Shown: one piece after another, positions 9,862 through 19,651 of the stretch
Layout of the letters: each line of letters starts with the position of its first letter
How positions within the stretch are numbered: the first letter of the stretch is position 1
From: CAWUJK01 sp963922865
GTDB taxonomy: Bacteria; Patescibacteriota; Gracilibacteria; BD1-5; UBA6164
Length of the DNA: 21,158 nucleotides
Assembly (NCBI GenBank): GCA_963922865.1
Contig: CAWUJK010000022.1
Span: forward strand, 1-21,158
Direction: 5' to 3'
Made by a program: the position numbers and the translations under genes
The notes under the pieces: generated by a model
The model's database searches: none
Told to the model about the DNA's origin: nothing
Seen by the model: the letters and a program-made list of their open reading frames with translations, nothing else

Positions 9862-10565
9862 TGGAAAAAATACTTTTTTTATTGCCACCAAGTGAAGGGA
9901 AAAATATTTATAATAAGTTTAGCAAACAAGATTTAAGCTTTTACTTTGAAAAACCCTTAAATATATCTAAAAACGCTACACAAAAAGATTTGAAATGCAG
10001 CTGAGCTAGATTTCAACAATGATTAGATTTAAATAAAAATATCCAAAAACAAGAAACAATACAAAGCATAAATAGATATACTTGAGTTATGTATAATGCT
10101 ATTAACTACAATAATATGAGTTTAGCTTGAAAACAATTCTTTGATAACAATTTTCTAATTTTATCATGAATGTATTGAATATTAAAACCACAAGATAAAA
10201 TATGAAATTATAAACTACCTATTGAAACTAGGCAATTATATGATTTTTGGTGAACTAAAATACTAGAAAAAATCAATGAACTTAAACCAAAATATATAGT
10301 AAACTTACTTCCCATAAGCTACTGCAAATTGATTTTATGACCAACAAAAAAACAAGAAATAATTTTTAATAAAAAGAGAAAATTCAAAATAATAAATATA
10401 AATTTTTTAAATAAAAATCTAAAAAAAATCTCTCACTGAGTAAAAAAAATTAAATGAGAATGGATAAACCATATTTGTGAAAATCTAGTGAGTGATTATA
10501 AAAATTTTTCTTGAAAAATAATTGATAAATGAGATATTATAGATATAAATATTGTAGCAGATTAA
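9861..10565 (+). CDS. yaaA: YaaA/UPF0246 peroxide-stress protein
   Basis: A 234-aa protein with family hallmarks: MEKILFLLPPSEGKN at the N-terminus, INRYTGVMYNAINY, FLILSGMYGILKPQDKIGNYKLPIETR, YIVNLLPISYCKLI and the C-terminal NLVSDYKNFSGKIIDKGDII. In Escherichia coli YaaA lowers intracellular free iron during hydrogen peroxide stress and binds DNA. Length is close to the usual 250-260. It sits between a GIY-YIG protein and a peroxiredoxin, which supports an oxidative-damage role for this part of the operon. The start overlaps the previous stop. Confidence 0.9.
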
Positions 10566-10582
10566 TTTTTAATAATTATACT

Positions 10583-11050
10583 ATGAAAATAAAGCTAGAA
10601 AATAAATTTGATACTGTTAACAATAAATTAGAAGTAGCACAACTAGATTTAAAAACTTTATTATCTTTTAGTGAAAAAACACTTTTGTATTTTTATCCAA
10701 AAGATGATACCCCATGATGTACTATAGAAAACAATGATTTTTCTTGATTGAAAAATGATTTTAAAAAATCTCAAATAACACTTATTTGAGTTTCAAAAGA
10801 TAATATAGAATCACATAAAAAATTTATAAAAAAATATTGATTAAAAATAGATTTAATATCAGATCCAAACTTAATACTACACAAAGAAATCTGAGCGTAT
10901 TGAGAAAAAAATAATTATTGAAAAATAGTAAACTGAGTCATAAGATCTAGTTTTTTACTAAATAGCTCTTGAGAAATACTTAAAGAGTATAAAAATATTA
11001 GAGCAAAATGACATGCACTTAGACTATTAAATGAACTTAAAGATGTATAA
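10583..11050 (+). CDS. bcp: Bcp/PrxQ-type peroxiredoxin (1-Cys)
   Basis: A 155-aa thioredoxin-fold peroxidase. The active site reads YFYPKDDTPGCTIEN, with peroxidatic Cys46. The usual resolving cysteine five residues later is an Asn, and no other Cys occurs in the protein. It must therefore work as a 1-Cys enzyme with an external thiol partner. It should reduce hydrogen peroxide or alkyl hydroperoxides in the cytosol. The ATG lies 17 bp after yaaA; an upstream in-frame extension overlapping yaaA is possible but would not match the family. Its stop overlaps the next gene by 8 bp. Confidence 0.93.
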
Positions 11051-11804
11051 TATCCTAGTAGTATCTGCTTTAAACCTTGAACTAAAGACAGTCAAACAAG
11101 AAATAAAAAAACTAGATTTAAAAAACTTTAAAACTAGTTTTTTGTTAAGTTGAGTATGAAACTATACTACAATTTTAAAACTAACAAAAACTCTAACAAA
11201 AATACCAAACTTTGATTTAGTTTTAAATATATGAGTATGCTGATATAAAGATACTAAAACCAAAGCCATACAAGTTTGAAGAATAAAAAATTTATCCAAC
11301 TCAAAAGAATTAATAGTACCACATATAATAAATTTTCTTGAACTAAAAAGTATAGCAAGTAGTAGTAGAGTTGTTTATGATAAAGCTGAAATATGAGATG
11401 AAAATTTTGTTGATATGGAATCATATGCCATAGAATTAGTTTGTGATAATTTTGAAATAGCAAGAATAATACTAAAAATCCCTGTTGACAAAATTTGAAT
11501 TGAAACCAAAAACTTTGATTTAGAAAAAGCAAAAACATATTTAAGTAAAAACATAGATTACAAAGAATTATTTGAAAAAATAGAATTATATTTAAAAGAA
11601 AACAAACAAGAAAAACTTGAATTAAAAATAAAAGATAAAATCAATTCTCACTACAAATTTAGTTTTAGTGAAAAAATCATATTAGAAAAAACATTGAATA
11701 AACACGAAGTATTAAAACTGTGAAACACACAAGAGTTTTTTGAAGAAAATAAAAAACTAAACAAAAAAGAGTTTCTAAAAAAATTAAAATGATTATATAT
11801 GTAG
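11043..11804 (+). CDS. MTA/SAH nucleosidase-like protein with C-terminal extension
   Basis: A 253-aa protein. The first 155 or so residues look like a purine nucleoside phosphorylase/nucleosidase fold: MYNILVVSALNLEL, FLLSGVGNYTTILKL, FDLVLNIGVCG and FVDMESYAIELV (M125, E126, the ribose-binding ME pair). The usual catalytic Asp motif is not obvious; a PVD at 147-149 may substitute. About 95 lysine- and glutamate-rich residues follow that I do not recognise. The expected reaction is cleavage of the N-glycosidic bond of 5'-methylthioadenosine, S-adenosylhomocysteine or 5'-deoxyadenosine. It overlaps bcp by 8 bp and the radical SAM gene by 16 bp, suggesting it clears the 5'-deoxyadenosine or related nucleoside made next door. 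Confidence 0.7.
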
Positions 11805-12823
11805 AAAAAGACATACAAAACGACCAAAAAACAAAAGAAATATTAGAAAAATTTCCTCAAGCTAATATAGTTTTTATAGATAACTATAAAAATATTTTTA
11901 GTAAAAAACTCCCTATATGAGCAAATAAAAATTCTTTTATTTTAGCTACATTGAAGACAAAAAGTATCACACAAGCCCCGAAATTTTATTGACACAACAA
12001 CAAAAACTCATATTTTTTAAAAACTAGTATAAACTGTATTTTTGATTGTTCATATTGTTTTTTGAAGTGAGCATTTAAAAATGATATACCAGTCTATTTT
12101 TTAAACTATTGAGAAATAAAAGAGGAAATACTACTTAAAATAAAAAATATAAAACAAGAAAGCTCAATAAAAAATATAGAAAATGATTTTGAGCTAAAAC
12201 TAAAAATAAACAAAAATTATAAAAATAAAACTTGGTTTTATTCATGAGATTATTCTGATATACTAGCTATGGAATATATAGCTTGATTTATAAAAGAGTT
12301 TGTATGATTTTTTGAAAAATTAGAAAATACCATGATGGAAATAAGAACAAAATCTTGTAATATAAAACCTATATTGGATTTATGATTTATACCAAAAAAT
12401 ACAGAATTTGCGTTTTCACTCAATCCACAAGAACTCATAGAAAAATATGAACATAAAACTTCTAGCCTAGAGCAAAGAATAAAAGCAATAAATACTTTAA
12501 CTGAAAAAGGCTACAAAGTTTGACTTAGATTTTTACCACTGCTACCAGTAGAAAATTATCAAGAAATTTATACTAAATTTGTAGATGAAATTAGGAAAAA
12601 CATAGATATGAAAAAAATATCTTCTACATTTGTTTCTTGACTTTTATACACAAAAAGAGATTATAGTGTTATGTTAAAAAAATATCCTAAACTAGATATA
12701 TTATATAAACTCAAACAAGAAAAAGATGGATTTGTAAGAGAAAACAAGCAGCTTAGAGACTTTTTTTACACACTTTTTAAGAAGTTAGATAAAAAATGTT
12801 TTATATGTTTAGATGAAAACTAA
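11789..12823 (+). CDS. spore photoproduct lyase-like radical SAM protein
   Basis: A 344-aa protein of SPL (SplB) family size. The radical SAM cluster motif is CIFDCSYC (C83, C87, C90, CxxxCxxC) in LKTSINCIFDCSYCFLKGAF, followed by WFYSGDYSDILAMEYIAG and MMEIRTKSCNIKPIL, typical of SPL-like proteins. The C-terminal part has YKVGLRFLPLLPVENYQEIYTKF. SPL repairs the spore photoproduct thymine dimer in spores; relatives in non-spore-formers presumably act on other DNA lesions or nucleotides, and the substrate here is open. It overlaps the upstream nucleosidase by 16 bp and the downstream peptidase gene by 11 bp, so translation is tightly coupled. Confidence 0.8.
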
Positions 12824-14717
12824 AATAGAAAAATTAATATTAAAGCTAAAAAAGAAATTTAACAATAATCTAAAAAATATGAATACTAGAAAAATTATAA
12901 AACTGCAAAACCAAATTTTTTTTCAAGTTAAAAACCTTTGGGAAGTAAGTGAAAAATGAAATAAACCAAACAATATTTTGGACGATTTTTTGAGTGAGCT
13001 AAACATAAAAATAAACCCAGAAAATAGATTTATAGCTTATTCTAGAATAAGTGATTTGAGAGTAGAACCACTAGAACTATACTTAGATGAAATTAATAAA
13101 CAAATAAAACAAAACAATAAAAAAAATTCTTTAAAAATACCAAATAAACTAAAAAATAAAAGAGAAATTTTGGATAAAGCTTATAACTATACAAAAAAAA
13201 TATATGAAAATCTACAAGAACAATTCATAAAAAATCTAAAAAATGAAAAACTATTAAATGAATTTGAACTTACTATTTTTGAGTGAGTTTTTGAAGTTTG
13301 AAAAGCATTTAATAATTTTATGCCAATTTGGGAGAACCATATTATAAAACAAAATGAAATACTAGACAAAAATTTTTCTTGTGACTGAGAAAAAATAATG
13401 AAATATTTGAGAGATAAAAATCTTTTAGAGCTAGATGAAAAAGGAAATATAACAGATAGAAGCTATAGTGTTTTAAAATGATGAGAAGTACTATCTTATT
13501 CTGATGCATTTCCTCTAGAAATAAACTCTATAGTTGTTTCTCTTGAAAAATTTATAAAAAACTTGGATAAAACCAATGATGAAAATAAACAAAATTATAT
13601 AAATTATTTACAAGCAATTAAAAAAGCATTTAAGCAAAAAGATATTACAAAATTACTAAAACCATGGCAAAAAGTAGATGAAGCTTGGATGCAAATAAAA
13701 ACTCCTATCCAAATATCTCATCCATTAGAATTTTATGAAGATAAATACAGAAAAGCAGTAGCTCCAGAATGGGATCTAAGAATACTAGATAGCGAAACTC
13801 TAAATTCAAAAGTAGAAAAAAGTATTTCTTGGATGTATGAAAAAATATATGATGAATTTGATAGAAAAAAATATGAGCAAAGCTATATTTTTTCTAAGCA
13901 AAATTTTAATAGAGTTCAATTATATGTGAGTGAGCCACTTATGTATTTTTGAGCTGAGATAAATTGATTATTTTCAGCCCAAGTCGTGCCAAATGATGAA
14001 GAAATATCTGAAAAATATTGAAAAAAAATATTTGCCTATCCCAAAATGGTTCTTGAGTCTAAGAAAAAAGCACCTATTATGAAATTAACAAAACAAACTA
14101 TTGACTCAAAACTTTTAAAAGATTATTTAGAAGTATTAAAAAACGACAAACTATATTTTGATATTTATGATATTGAAACAATAGGACATGAATTTTGACA
14201 TACACTTTGGCTCACTAAGGATAGTGAAGTTATAATGAACAGTAAAACTTGAAATTACAAAAACATAGAAGAATTTAAAGCTACCTGCTGAGCTATTTGT
14301 AGTTATTTATATACAAATAATAAAGATCAAGTATTTAACAAAAATATATTAGTAGTTCATTTGATAAGAAGTATATGACTTTTAAAATATAGGGAAGTAG
14401 CAGAGGTTCTACCTTACTACAATGAAAGTTTGATACACCTAGATATTATGTTTGAATCCAATATATTTGAAATAAAAAACAATAAAATACTGCTAAATTT
14501 CAATGATAAAAATTGGGAAAAATTTAAAATAAATTATATAAAACATTATAAAAAATTGATAAATGTTTATCTTGAAAAACAAGATGCATGAGTTTTTTTA
14601 TATGATTATGTTTTAAAAGATAAAAGTTGAAATTTTGTTTCAAAAAATAAAGTTTTACAAAAATTTGGAAATTATTATTATGAATTGTATAAAAAAATAT
14701 GAAACCAAGTTGATTAA
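12813..14717 (+). CDS. zinc metallopeptidase with HEFGH motif (M3/M49-like), otherwise unrecognised
   Basis: A 634-aa protein, mostly helical and lysine-rich. The only clear motif is TIGHEFGHTLWL, a HExxH zinc site at H459-E460-H463. The third ligand is probably E486 or E487 in NIEEFKATCGAI, about 23 residues later, a spacing like gluzincins of family M3 (HEFGH is also the M3 sequence). EEFKA resembles the EExRA motif of dipeptidyl peptidase III (M49), so family is undecided. Upstream, PIQISHPLEFYEDKYRKAVAPEWDLRI may line the substrate cleft. No signal peptide, so it is probably a cytosolic oligopeptidase. The chosen ATG overlaps the upstream stop by 11 bp; a start at M23 is possible. Confidence 0.6.
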
Positions 14718-14764
14718 AATCTATCTTAAAACTAAAAAATTTTAAAAAATAATATTAAAAATAT

Positions 14765-16141
14765 ATGGAAATAAATACTATGCTATTTCAAATTGTTACT
14801 GCTGTTTTTGCTTGAGCATTTATATGATTACAAAGAGAAATATATTTTAATCAAAAAGAAGAAGAGCTATGATTTTTGTGAATAAGAACAAATATTTTTC
14901 TAGCTATTTTGTGAGTTGTTTCTACTTTTTTTGTCTCTATGCCTTATATGCCAGTTGTTTTATTTGTTTGTGTTTTAGTTTTGCTATCTATTTCACATTT
15001 TTCATGAACATTCAAATTTAATAAACACTGAATAACAGCTGAGCTTTGAGCTTTACTTGTTTTTCTTCTTTGAGTTTTGATATGATTTTGATTTGAAAGT
15101 ATAGCTATAATATTGACAGTTTTGATAGCTACTATAAATACTTTTAAAACTAATATAGATAAATTTATTGATTCTTTTAGTATGAAAGAATGGTTAGCTT
15201 CGCTACAATTATTAGTTTTTTCATGAGCTGTACTACCTATATTACCAAATAAATCAGTTTGAGAATTACTAGTTTGAACTAAATTTGAACTTGACACTCA
15301 ATGATTAACTTATGCTATCTTATCTGATATAAATCTCTTTAAAGTTTGGCTTTTTGTACTTTTTATATCAGCAATTGGATTTGTTTGATATTTTTTATCA
15401 AAATTTATTTGAGCAAAATGATGAATACCTATTTCTGCCTTTCTTTGAGCTATATCTAGCTCAACAGCTGTTACAATTTCTTTAGCTTCTCAAGAAAAAC
15501 AAGCTCAAAAAAGTAAAGAAAATAAGTTAATATCGTATATATTTGCATCATGAATTTTGATTTGAATATCTACTATGATGCTTAGAGTTATTCTTTGAAT
15601 ATTTGTTATTGGATGACTTAGTCTTTGAGTTAATATTTTTTATATACCTTTAGCTATGGCCATTTTTTCTGCTTTTTTAGCTGTTTATTTTTTCAAGCAA
15701 TATTCTAAATGAAAAAGCAAAACAAAAAATGATAAAGCAGAGATTAAACTTTCTAGTCCTTTTGAAATAATTCCTGCGATAAAATTTTGATTATTTTATG
15801 TTATGATATCTGTTTTGATGAATACAGCTATATATTTTCAGGATTATATAAGTGAAAAAGTATCATGGCTTTGAGAAAATATGCCTATGTATGTGATTTC
15901 TTTTATATCTGGTTTTGCTGATGTAGATGCTATATATATAAAAGTTTCTTGACTAGTTTCTTGAGATAAAATGCTAGCATCAGTTTGAGTTATAACTATT
16001 ACTATAGCTGTTTTAATGAATACTATAGTAAAAATTTTATACATAAAAATGAGTTCGAGTAAATATTTAGCAAAACTTATGGCTGGTCTTATACTTGCTG
16101 TTTGTGTAGTATGAAGTATCGTTACTTATTTTGTTGTTTAA
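14765..16141 (+). CDS. MgtC/SapB and DUF4010 multi-pass membrane protein
   Basis: A 458-aa very hydrophobic protein with about 12 predicted membrane segments. The N-terminus (FQIVTAVFAGAFIGLQREI, then LGFLGIRTNIFLAILG) is the MgtC/SapB signature. The C-terminal half (SKFIGAKGGIPISAFLGAISSSTAVTISLA, FISGFADVDAIYIKVSGL) matches DUF4010. Family members are linked to magnesium homeostasis or membrane-potential control; transport is not proven. TGA encodes most glycines, including those in GAFIGLQRE. It is separated from the peptidase gene by 47 AT-rich bases and lies 6 bp before the hydrolase gene. Confidence 0.85.
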
Positions 16142-16147
16142 AAAATT

Positions 16148-16750
16148 ATGAAAAAACAAATTGTTTTTGTTTGAGGATGAGAATCAAAACAAAACTATAG
16201 AGATTATTATGATTATATTGAAAAAATTGATTATGATCCTTTCAAACAAAAAATAGAAATATGGGCTAGAAAACTTTGAAAAGAATTATGAGAAAATTTT
16301 GATGTGTTTGTTCATGATAGACCAAATAAAGATTTCGCTGATTATAAAGCATGGAAGATAGTATTTGAAAAAATTTTACCATTTTTGGAAAATGATCTTA
16401 TTTTTATTGGACATTCTTTAGGTTGAACTTTTTTGATTAAATACTTTGATGAAACTCATGACAAAGAACTATTAAAAAAAGTATCTAAAATAATTTTAGT
16501 TGCACCCGCTTTTAAAGATAGCTATGATGAGGTTTTATGAGATTTTAATTTTGATAAAAATCTCATAAACCTTAAAAAAATTGAAGATAAGATAACTATT
16601 TTTGCATCAAAAGATGACTTTATAGTAGATTTTTCTGATATAGAAGATTATATGAGAAACTTACCAAAAGCTGATTATAAAATTTTTGAGGACAAAGGAC
16701 ATTTCTTACAAGAAGAGTTTCCTGAACTTATAGATTTTTTATCTAAATAG
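16148..16750 (+). CDS. alpha/beta hydrolase (RBBP9/YdeN-like serine hydrolase)
   Basis: A 200-aa single-domain hydrolase. It has the N-terminal strand IVFVGGGES, the nucleophile elbow IGHSLGGTF (S90), an acid in FASKDDFIVD (D157) and a final histidine in DKGHFLQEEFPEL (H185), so the triad Ser-Asp-His is complete. Size and order resemble the RBBP9/YdeN family, but the extra N-terminal segment before the first helix is longer. The substrate is unknown. It follows the DUF4010 gene by 6 bp and is probably its operon partner. Confidence 0.82.
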
Positions 16751-16769
16751 CTTTCTAAAGGGATAAAAC

Positions 16770-16798
16770 TTGACATTATCTTAATTTTATTATATAAT
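16770..16798 (+). promoter_or_regulatory. consensus sigma70-type promoter of arsC
   Basis: TTGACA (16770-16775), exactly 17 bp, then TATAAT (16793-16798): both hexamers are perfect. The predicted start is about 16805, giving a leader of about 30 nt. This is the strongest promoter in the window. Confidence 0.88.
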
Positions 16799-16830
16799 AT
16801 TAAGATAGGGTCTATATATTTTTAAGATAA
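16777..16830 (+). promoter_or_regulatory. operator-like inverted repeat over the arsC promoter
   Basis: TATCTTAAT (16777-16785) and ATTAAGATA (16799-16807) are perfect 9-bp arms that bracket the -10 box with a 13-bp gap. A further half-site TTAAGATAA follows at 16822-16830, just before the ATG. The position implies repression by steric block. An ArsR-type repressor would fit the gene, but none is in the window. Confidence 0.6.
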
Positions 16831-16836
16831 TATTCA

Positions 16837-17232
16837 ATGAAAACTATACTTTTTGTTTGTTGACATAACTCAGGTAGAAGCCAGATGGCTGAAGTTTATT
16901 TCAATGTAAATAACAAGGACCCAAATATTGAGGCTATATCAGCTTGAACTTGAATAAAAGGGGATTGATTAATAAATCCTAGAGTAGTTAAATTATTAAA
17001 ATCTAAGTGAATAGATATATTGAATCAGCTAAAAAAATATGAACCAAAGGTTTTAACAAATGATATGATAAAAAAAGCAGATAAAATTTATACTATGTGA
17101 TGTATGGATAATTGTTTTGTTTGAGATAGAGAAGTTGATTTTGATTTTTGACTTGATGACCCTGCAAGCGATGATACTGATTTAGAAAATATGTGGAATG
17201 ATTTTGAAGAAAAAATGAAAAATATTATATAA
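16837..17232 (+). CDS. arsC: arsenate reductase / low-molecular-weight phosphatase (ArsC, thioredoxin-type)
   Basis: A 131-aa LMW-PTP fold protein. The P-loop ILFVCGHNSGRSQMAE carries Cys8 and Arg14 (CX5R-S). YTMGCMDNC supplies Cys89 and Cys93, the redox relay of ArsC, and DFGLDDPASDD carries the general-acid Asp-Pro. The layout fits thioredoxin-coupled arsenate reductases, which reduce As(V) to As(III). The shorter Cys-Cys spacing resembles the MGCxxxC form seen in many bacteria and archaea rather than the staphylococcal one. Tyrosine phosphatase activity is an alternative. It is a single-gene unit with its own perfect promoter, operator-like repeats and terminator. No arsenite pump gene is adjacent. 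Confidence 0.88.
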
Positions 17233-17252
17233 AAACAAGATAAAAATTTTAC

Positions 17253-17293
17253 AAAAAAGTAAAGATTACTAAAATAGTAATGTTTACTTTTTT
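17253..17293 (+). terminator. Rho-independent terminator after arsC
   Basis: Near-perfect long stem: AAAAAAGTAAA (17253-17263) and ATTACTA (17265-17271) pair with TAGTAAT (17275-17281) and TTTACTTTTTT (17283-17293) around an AAA loop, with one G-G mismatch. It ends in a T-run just before the next ATG at 17297. Confidence 0.85.
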
Positions 17294-17296
17294 ATT

Positions 17297-18574
17297 ATGA
17301 CAATATTTTCTATGCAAGAATTCAGAAAAAATATAATACTAGAAAAAGACATATTGTATATGGATTTTACTGCTTCAGGTTTAGCTTATAGACCTATAGA
17401 AGATAAAATAAATGCCGTATTAAAAACTTATGCTAATACTCATTCTGAGGTTTGATATAATGCCAATAAAACTACTACTTATTACAATAATGCTAGAGTT
17501 TCTTTGAAAAAAAGTTTAGAGTTAGATGATAGTTTTTGTGTTTTACCTGCTTGAACTTGAGCTACTTGAGCTATAAAAAAATTTCAAGAACTTATCTGAA
17601 TTTATATTCCACCTGTAACTAAGCAAAGATATGATATAAAAGCTAGTGTTGTTCCTCTTGTTATTATTTCTCCTTTTGAGCACCATTCAAACGAGATTAG
17701 TTATAGAGAATGACTTTGTGATGTTGTTCGTTGTCCTTTGGATGAAAATATGACTACTGATTTGGTTGAGCTTAAAAATATTTTAGAAAAAAATAAAGCT
17801 AGAGAAATTATTTGAAGTTTTTCTGCTTGTTCAAATGTTACTTGAATCAAAAATCCTATTTGAAAAATACATAAATTGATTAAAGAATATAATTGAATAA
17901 TGTGTATTGATGCTGCTTCTAGTTCTGCTTATATGAATATTGATTGTAAATTTTTTGATGTGATGTTTTTATCTCCTCACAAGCTAATTTGATGACCTGG
18001 GAGTTCTTGAATTCTTGTTATAAAAAAAGATTTGTGTAATAAATCTAAAAAACCTACTTTTGCTGGTTGAGGTGTTGTTGATTATGTTTCAAGGTCTAGT
18101 TTACAGTATTCAAATGATATAGAGATTAGGGAAGATGTTTGAACTCCTGGTATACTTCAATTCATGAGAGCTAGTTTGGCTTATGAGCTTAGAAATAGTG
18201 TTTGACTTGATTTTATAGAAAAAAAAGAGTCGGAGTTGAAAAAATATTTTTATGATTCTATAAAGAGCTTGAGCTTTATTGAGATTTATTGTGATGAGAG
18301 TTATGATAAATTGCCTGTGTTTTCTTTCAATGTAAAATGATTTTCTCCACATTTTTTGGCTTGAGAGCTTTCTTCTAAGTATGGTATTCAAACTAGATCT
18401 TGATGTAGTTGTGCTTGACCTTATGGGCATGATTTATTATGAATTGATGATTGAAGTGTTGATTTGGGTAATAAACCTGGTTGGCTTAGGGTTGGGCTTC
18501 ATTATATTCATGAAAAGAGTGATATTGATTACTTTTTTTGCTCTCTTAAAGAGATTATAAATGTTTGAAAATAA
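17297..18574 (+). CDS. class V aminotransferase (cysteine desulfurase-like fold, PLP enzyme)
   Basis: A 425-aa fold-type I PLP enzyme. YMDFTASGLAYRPIE starts the domain; LPAGTGATGAIKKF binds the cofactor phosphate; SPFEHHSNEISYRE holds the ring-stacking His129 or His130; CIDAASSSAYMNID has D205; FLSPHKLIGGPGSSGIL gives the Schiff-base Lys229. The C-terminal TRSGCSCAGPYGHDLLG resembles the cysteine loop of desulfurases, so desulfurase or aminotransferase activity is possible; substrate is not determinable. No iron-sulfur assembly genes adjoin. Codons ending in T are more frequent here than in the upstream operon genes, by eye. It overlaps a possible 38-aa membrane ORF by 14 bp. Confidence 0.87.
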
Positions 18575-18677
18575 TTGATTTATAGCAATTATTATAATTT
18601 TATTTTGATTTTTATATTTTTGTTATATAATGTTTTTGTATTTAATCTTTTCTTTAAAATTTTTTGAATTCTTTTAA
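18561..18677 (+). CDS. possible small hydrophobic membrane peptide
   Basis: A 38-aa ORF under the TGA=Gly code (MFENNGFIAIIIILFGFLYF followed by a second hydrophobic stretch). It starts inside the end of the aminotransferase gene (14-bp overlap, like several real overlaps upstream), and its stop falls in a 10-bp hairpin. Two back-to-back hydrophobic segments would make a small membrane protein beside a CRISPR array. However, T-rich DNA encodes hydrophobic residues by default, so this may be chance. Confidence 0.33.
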
Positions 18678-18694
18678 TAAATTTTTATTAAAAG
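18671..18694 (+). terminator. AT-rich hairpin, possible terminator before the CRISPR leader
   Basis: CTTTTAATAA-ATTT-TTATTAAAAG: 10-bp perfect stem with a 4-nt loop. No U-run follows, so termination would be weak. It separates the aminotransferase unit from the array leader. Confidence 0.45.
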
Positions 18695-18833
18695 TGGAAG
18701 TTGATTGTTTTGTTTAGAAAAAAATTGCAAACCTTAGTCTTAATTTTTTAAGATTTCTTATTATAAGCCAAAAGTCGTAAATTTGAAAAATGATTTATTT
18801 GTATCTTATTGGCTTATAATACACAAAATGGCT
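18695..18833 (+). promoter_or_regulatory. CRISPR leader region
   Basis: 139 AT-rich bases with no gene. A 12-bp perfect inverted repeat (18760-18771 ATTATAAGCCAA, 18809-18820 TTGGCTTATAAT) and a shorter palindrome TCTTAA-TTTT-TTAAGA (18738-18753) are present. The right arm contains TATAAT (18815-18820), which would start transcription about 7 nt before the first repeat; the -35 is poor. Another TATAAT lies further up at 18626-18631. This end is taken as the leader because the opposite end of the array carries the variant terminal repeat. Confidence 0.6.
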
Positions 18834-19431
18834 GTCTAAACAATATATTAAATTTCTACTTTTGTAGATCCAAATCTCCATGCGGATCCATAATAGTCTA
18901 AACAATATATTAAATTTCTACTTTTGTAGATTCTAATTCTTGAACTTTAATTCATAAGTCTAAACAATATATTAAATTTCTACTTTTGTAGATAAATAAA
19001 CCGAATAAAACTCTATTTTGTCTAAACAATATATTAAATTTCTACTTTTGTAGATTATAAATTTTCTAAGGAGTAAATAATGTCTAAACAATATATTAAA
19101 TTTATACTTTTGTAGATTTAAAGATATAAGAGAATAAGAGAATTTATAAAAAAAATATTAAATTTAAACTTTTGTAGATTTAATCCAAAATAATACCTAA
19201 AGATTGTCTAAACAATATATTAAATTTCTACTTTTGTAGATATTAAGTTATTATTGCTACTCATGAATGTCTAAACAATATATTAAATTTCTACTTTTGT
19301 AGATTAGTCATTTTTGAGCATAATCCCCTATATCTAAACAATATATTAAATTTCTACTTTTGTAGATTGAGTTTGCCAACGAAACGCCCAATGATGTCTA
19401 AACAATATATTAAATTTCTACTTTTGTGGAT
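18834..19431 (+). CRISPR. type V-A (Cas12a-type) CRISPR array, 10 repeats and 9 spacers
   Basis: Repeats are 36 bp, beginning GTCTAAACAATATATT and ending AAATTTCTACTTTTGTAGAT, the Cas12a handle with stem TCTAC/GTAGA and loop TTTT. Repeat starts: 18834, 18896, 18958, 19020, 19082, 19144, 19206, 19269, 19332, 19396. Spacers are 26, 26, 26, 26, 26, 26, 27, 27 and 28 nt. The + strand is the crRNA strand, since Cas12a spacers follow the stem-loop. Repeat 5 has C23 to A, repeat 6 has six changes including two in the stem, repeat 9 starts with A, and the last repeat has A33 to G (GTGGAT), the usual mark of the leader-distal end. Spacers 1 and 9 are clearly more GC-rich (about 42-46%) than the host. 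No cas12a, cas1, cas2 or cas4 is in the window, so the array works in trans or its locus continues outside. Confidence 0.97.
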
Positions 19432-19651
19432 TGGTATAGGCATTTCTTTTATTATTACAAAGGGCTAAAGCCCTCTGTTAACAGTCTTATGTTAATAGAG
19501 AAGTAATATACTAAGTTGCTAATTTTGTGTTCTAATGAATAATAAAACAAGATAAAAAGTTCAACTAGAATATATATTCATAATCATTATAAAAGCTAGA
19601 GTTTTCTACTCTCTTTTTTTATTGAAAATTTGTAAAAATAAATAAAAATGA
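19432..19651. other. gene-free region between array and toxin-antitoxin operon
   Basis: About 220 bp with no convincing ORF. It holds a GC-richer hairpin AGGGCT-AA-AGCCCT (19461-19474) next to the palindrome CTGTTAACAG (19475-19484), and a stretch at about 19505-19532 that resembles a heavily decayed repeat (about 20 of 28 positions). It ends with the hairpin listed separately at 19598-19620. Confidence 0.5.
19591..19620 (+). terminator. terminator-like hairpin after the CRISPR array
   Basis: AGAGT (19598-19602), loop TTTCT, ACTCT (19608-19612), followed by a C and seven T, with an upstream A-tract that extends pairing. It would end pre-crRNA transcription before the toxin-antitoxin promoter. 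Confidence 0.6.

Noticed and set aside
19505..19532. Stretch resembling a highly decayed CRISPR repeat
   Set aside because: Only about 20 of 28 bases match, the handle's second stem arm is lost, and the distance from the last repeat (about 65 nt) does not fit the array period. AT bias could explain it.
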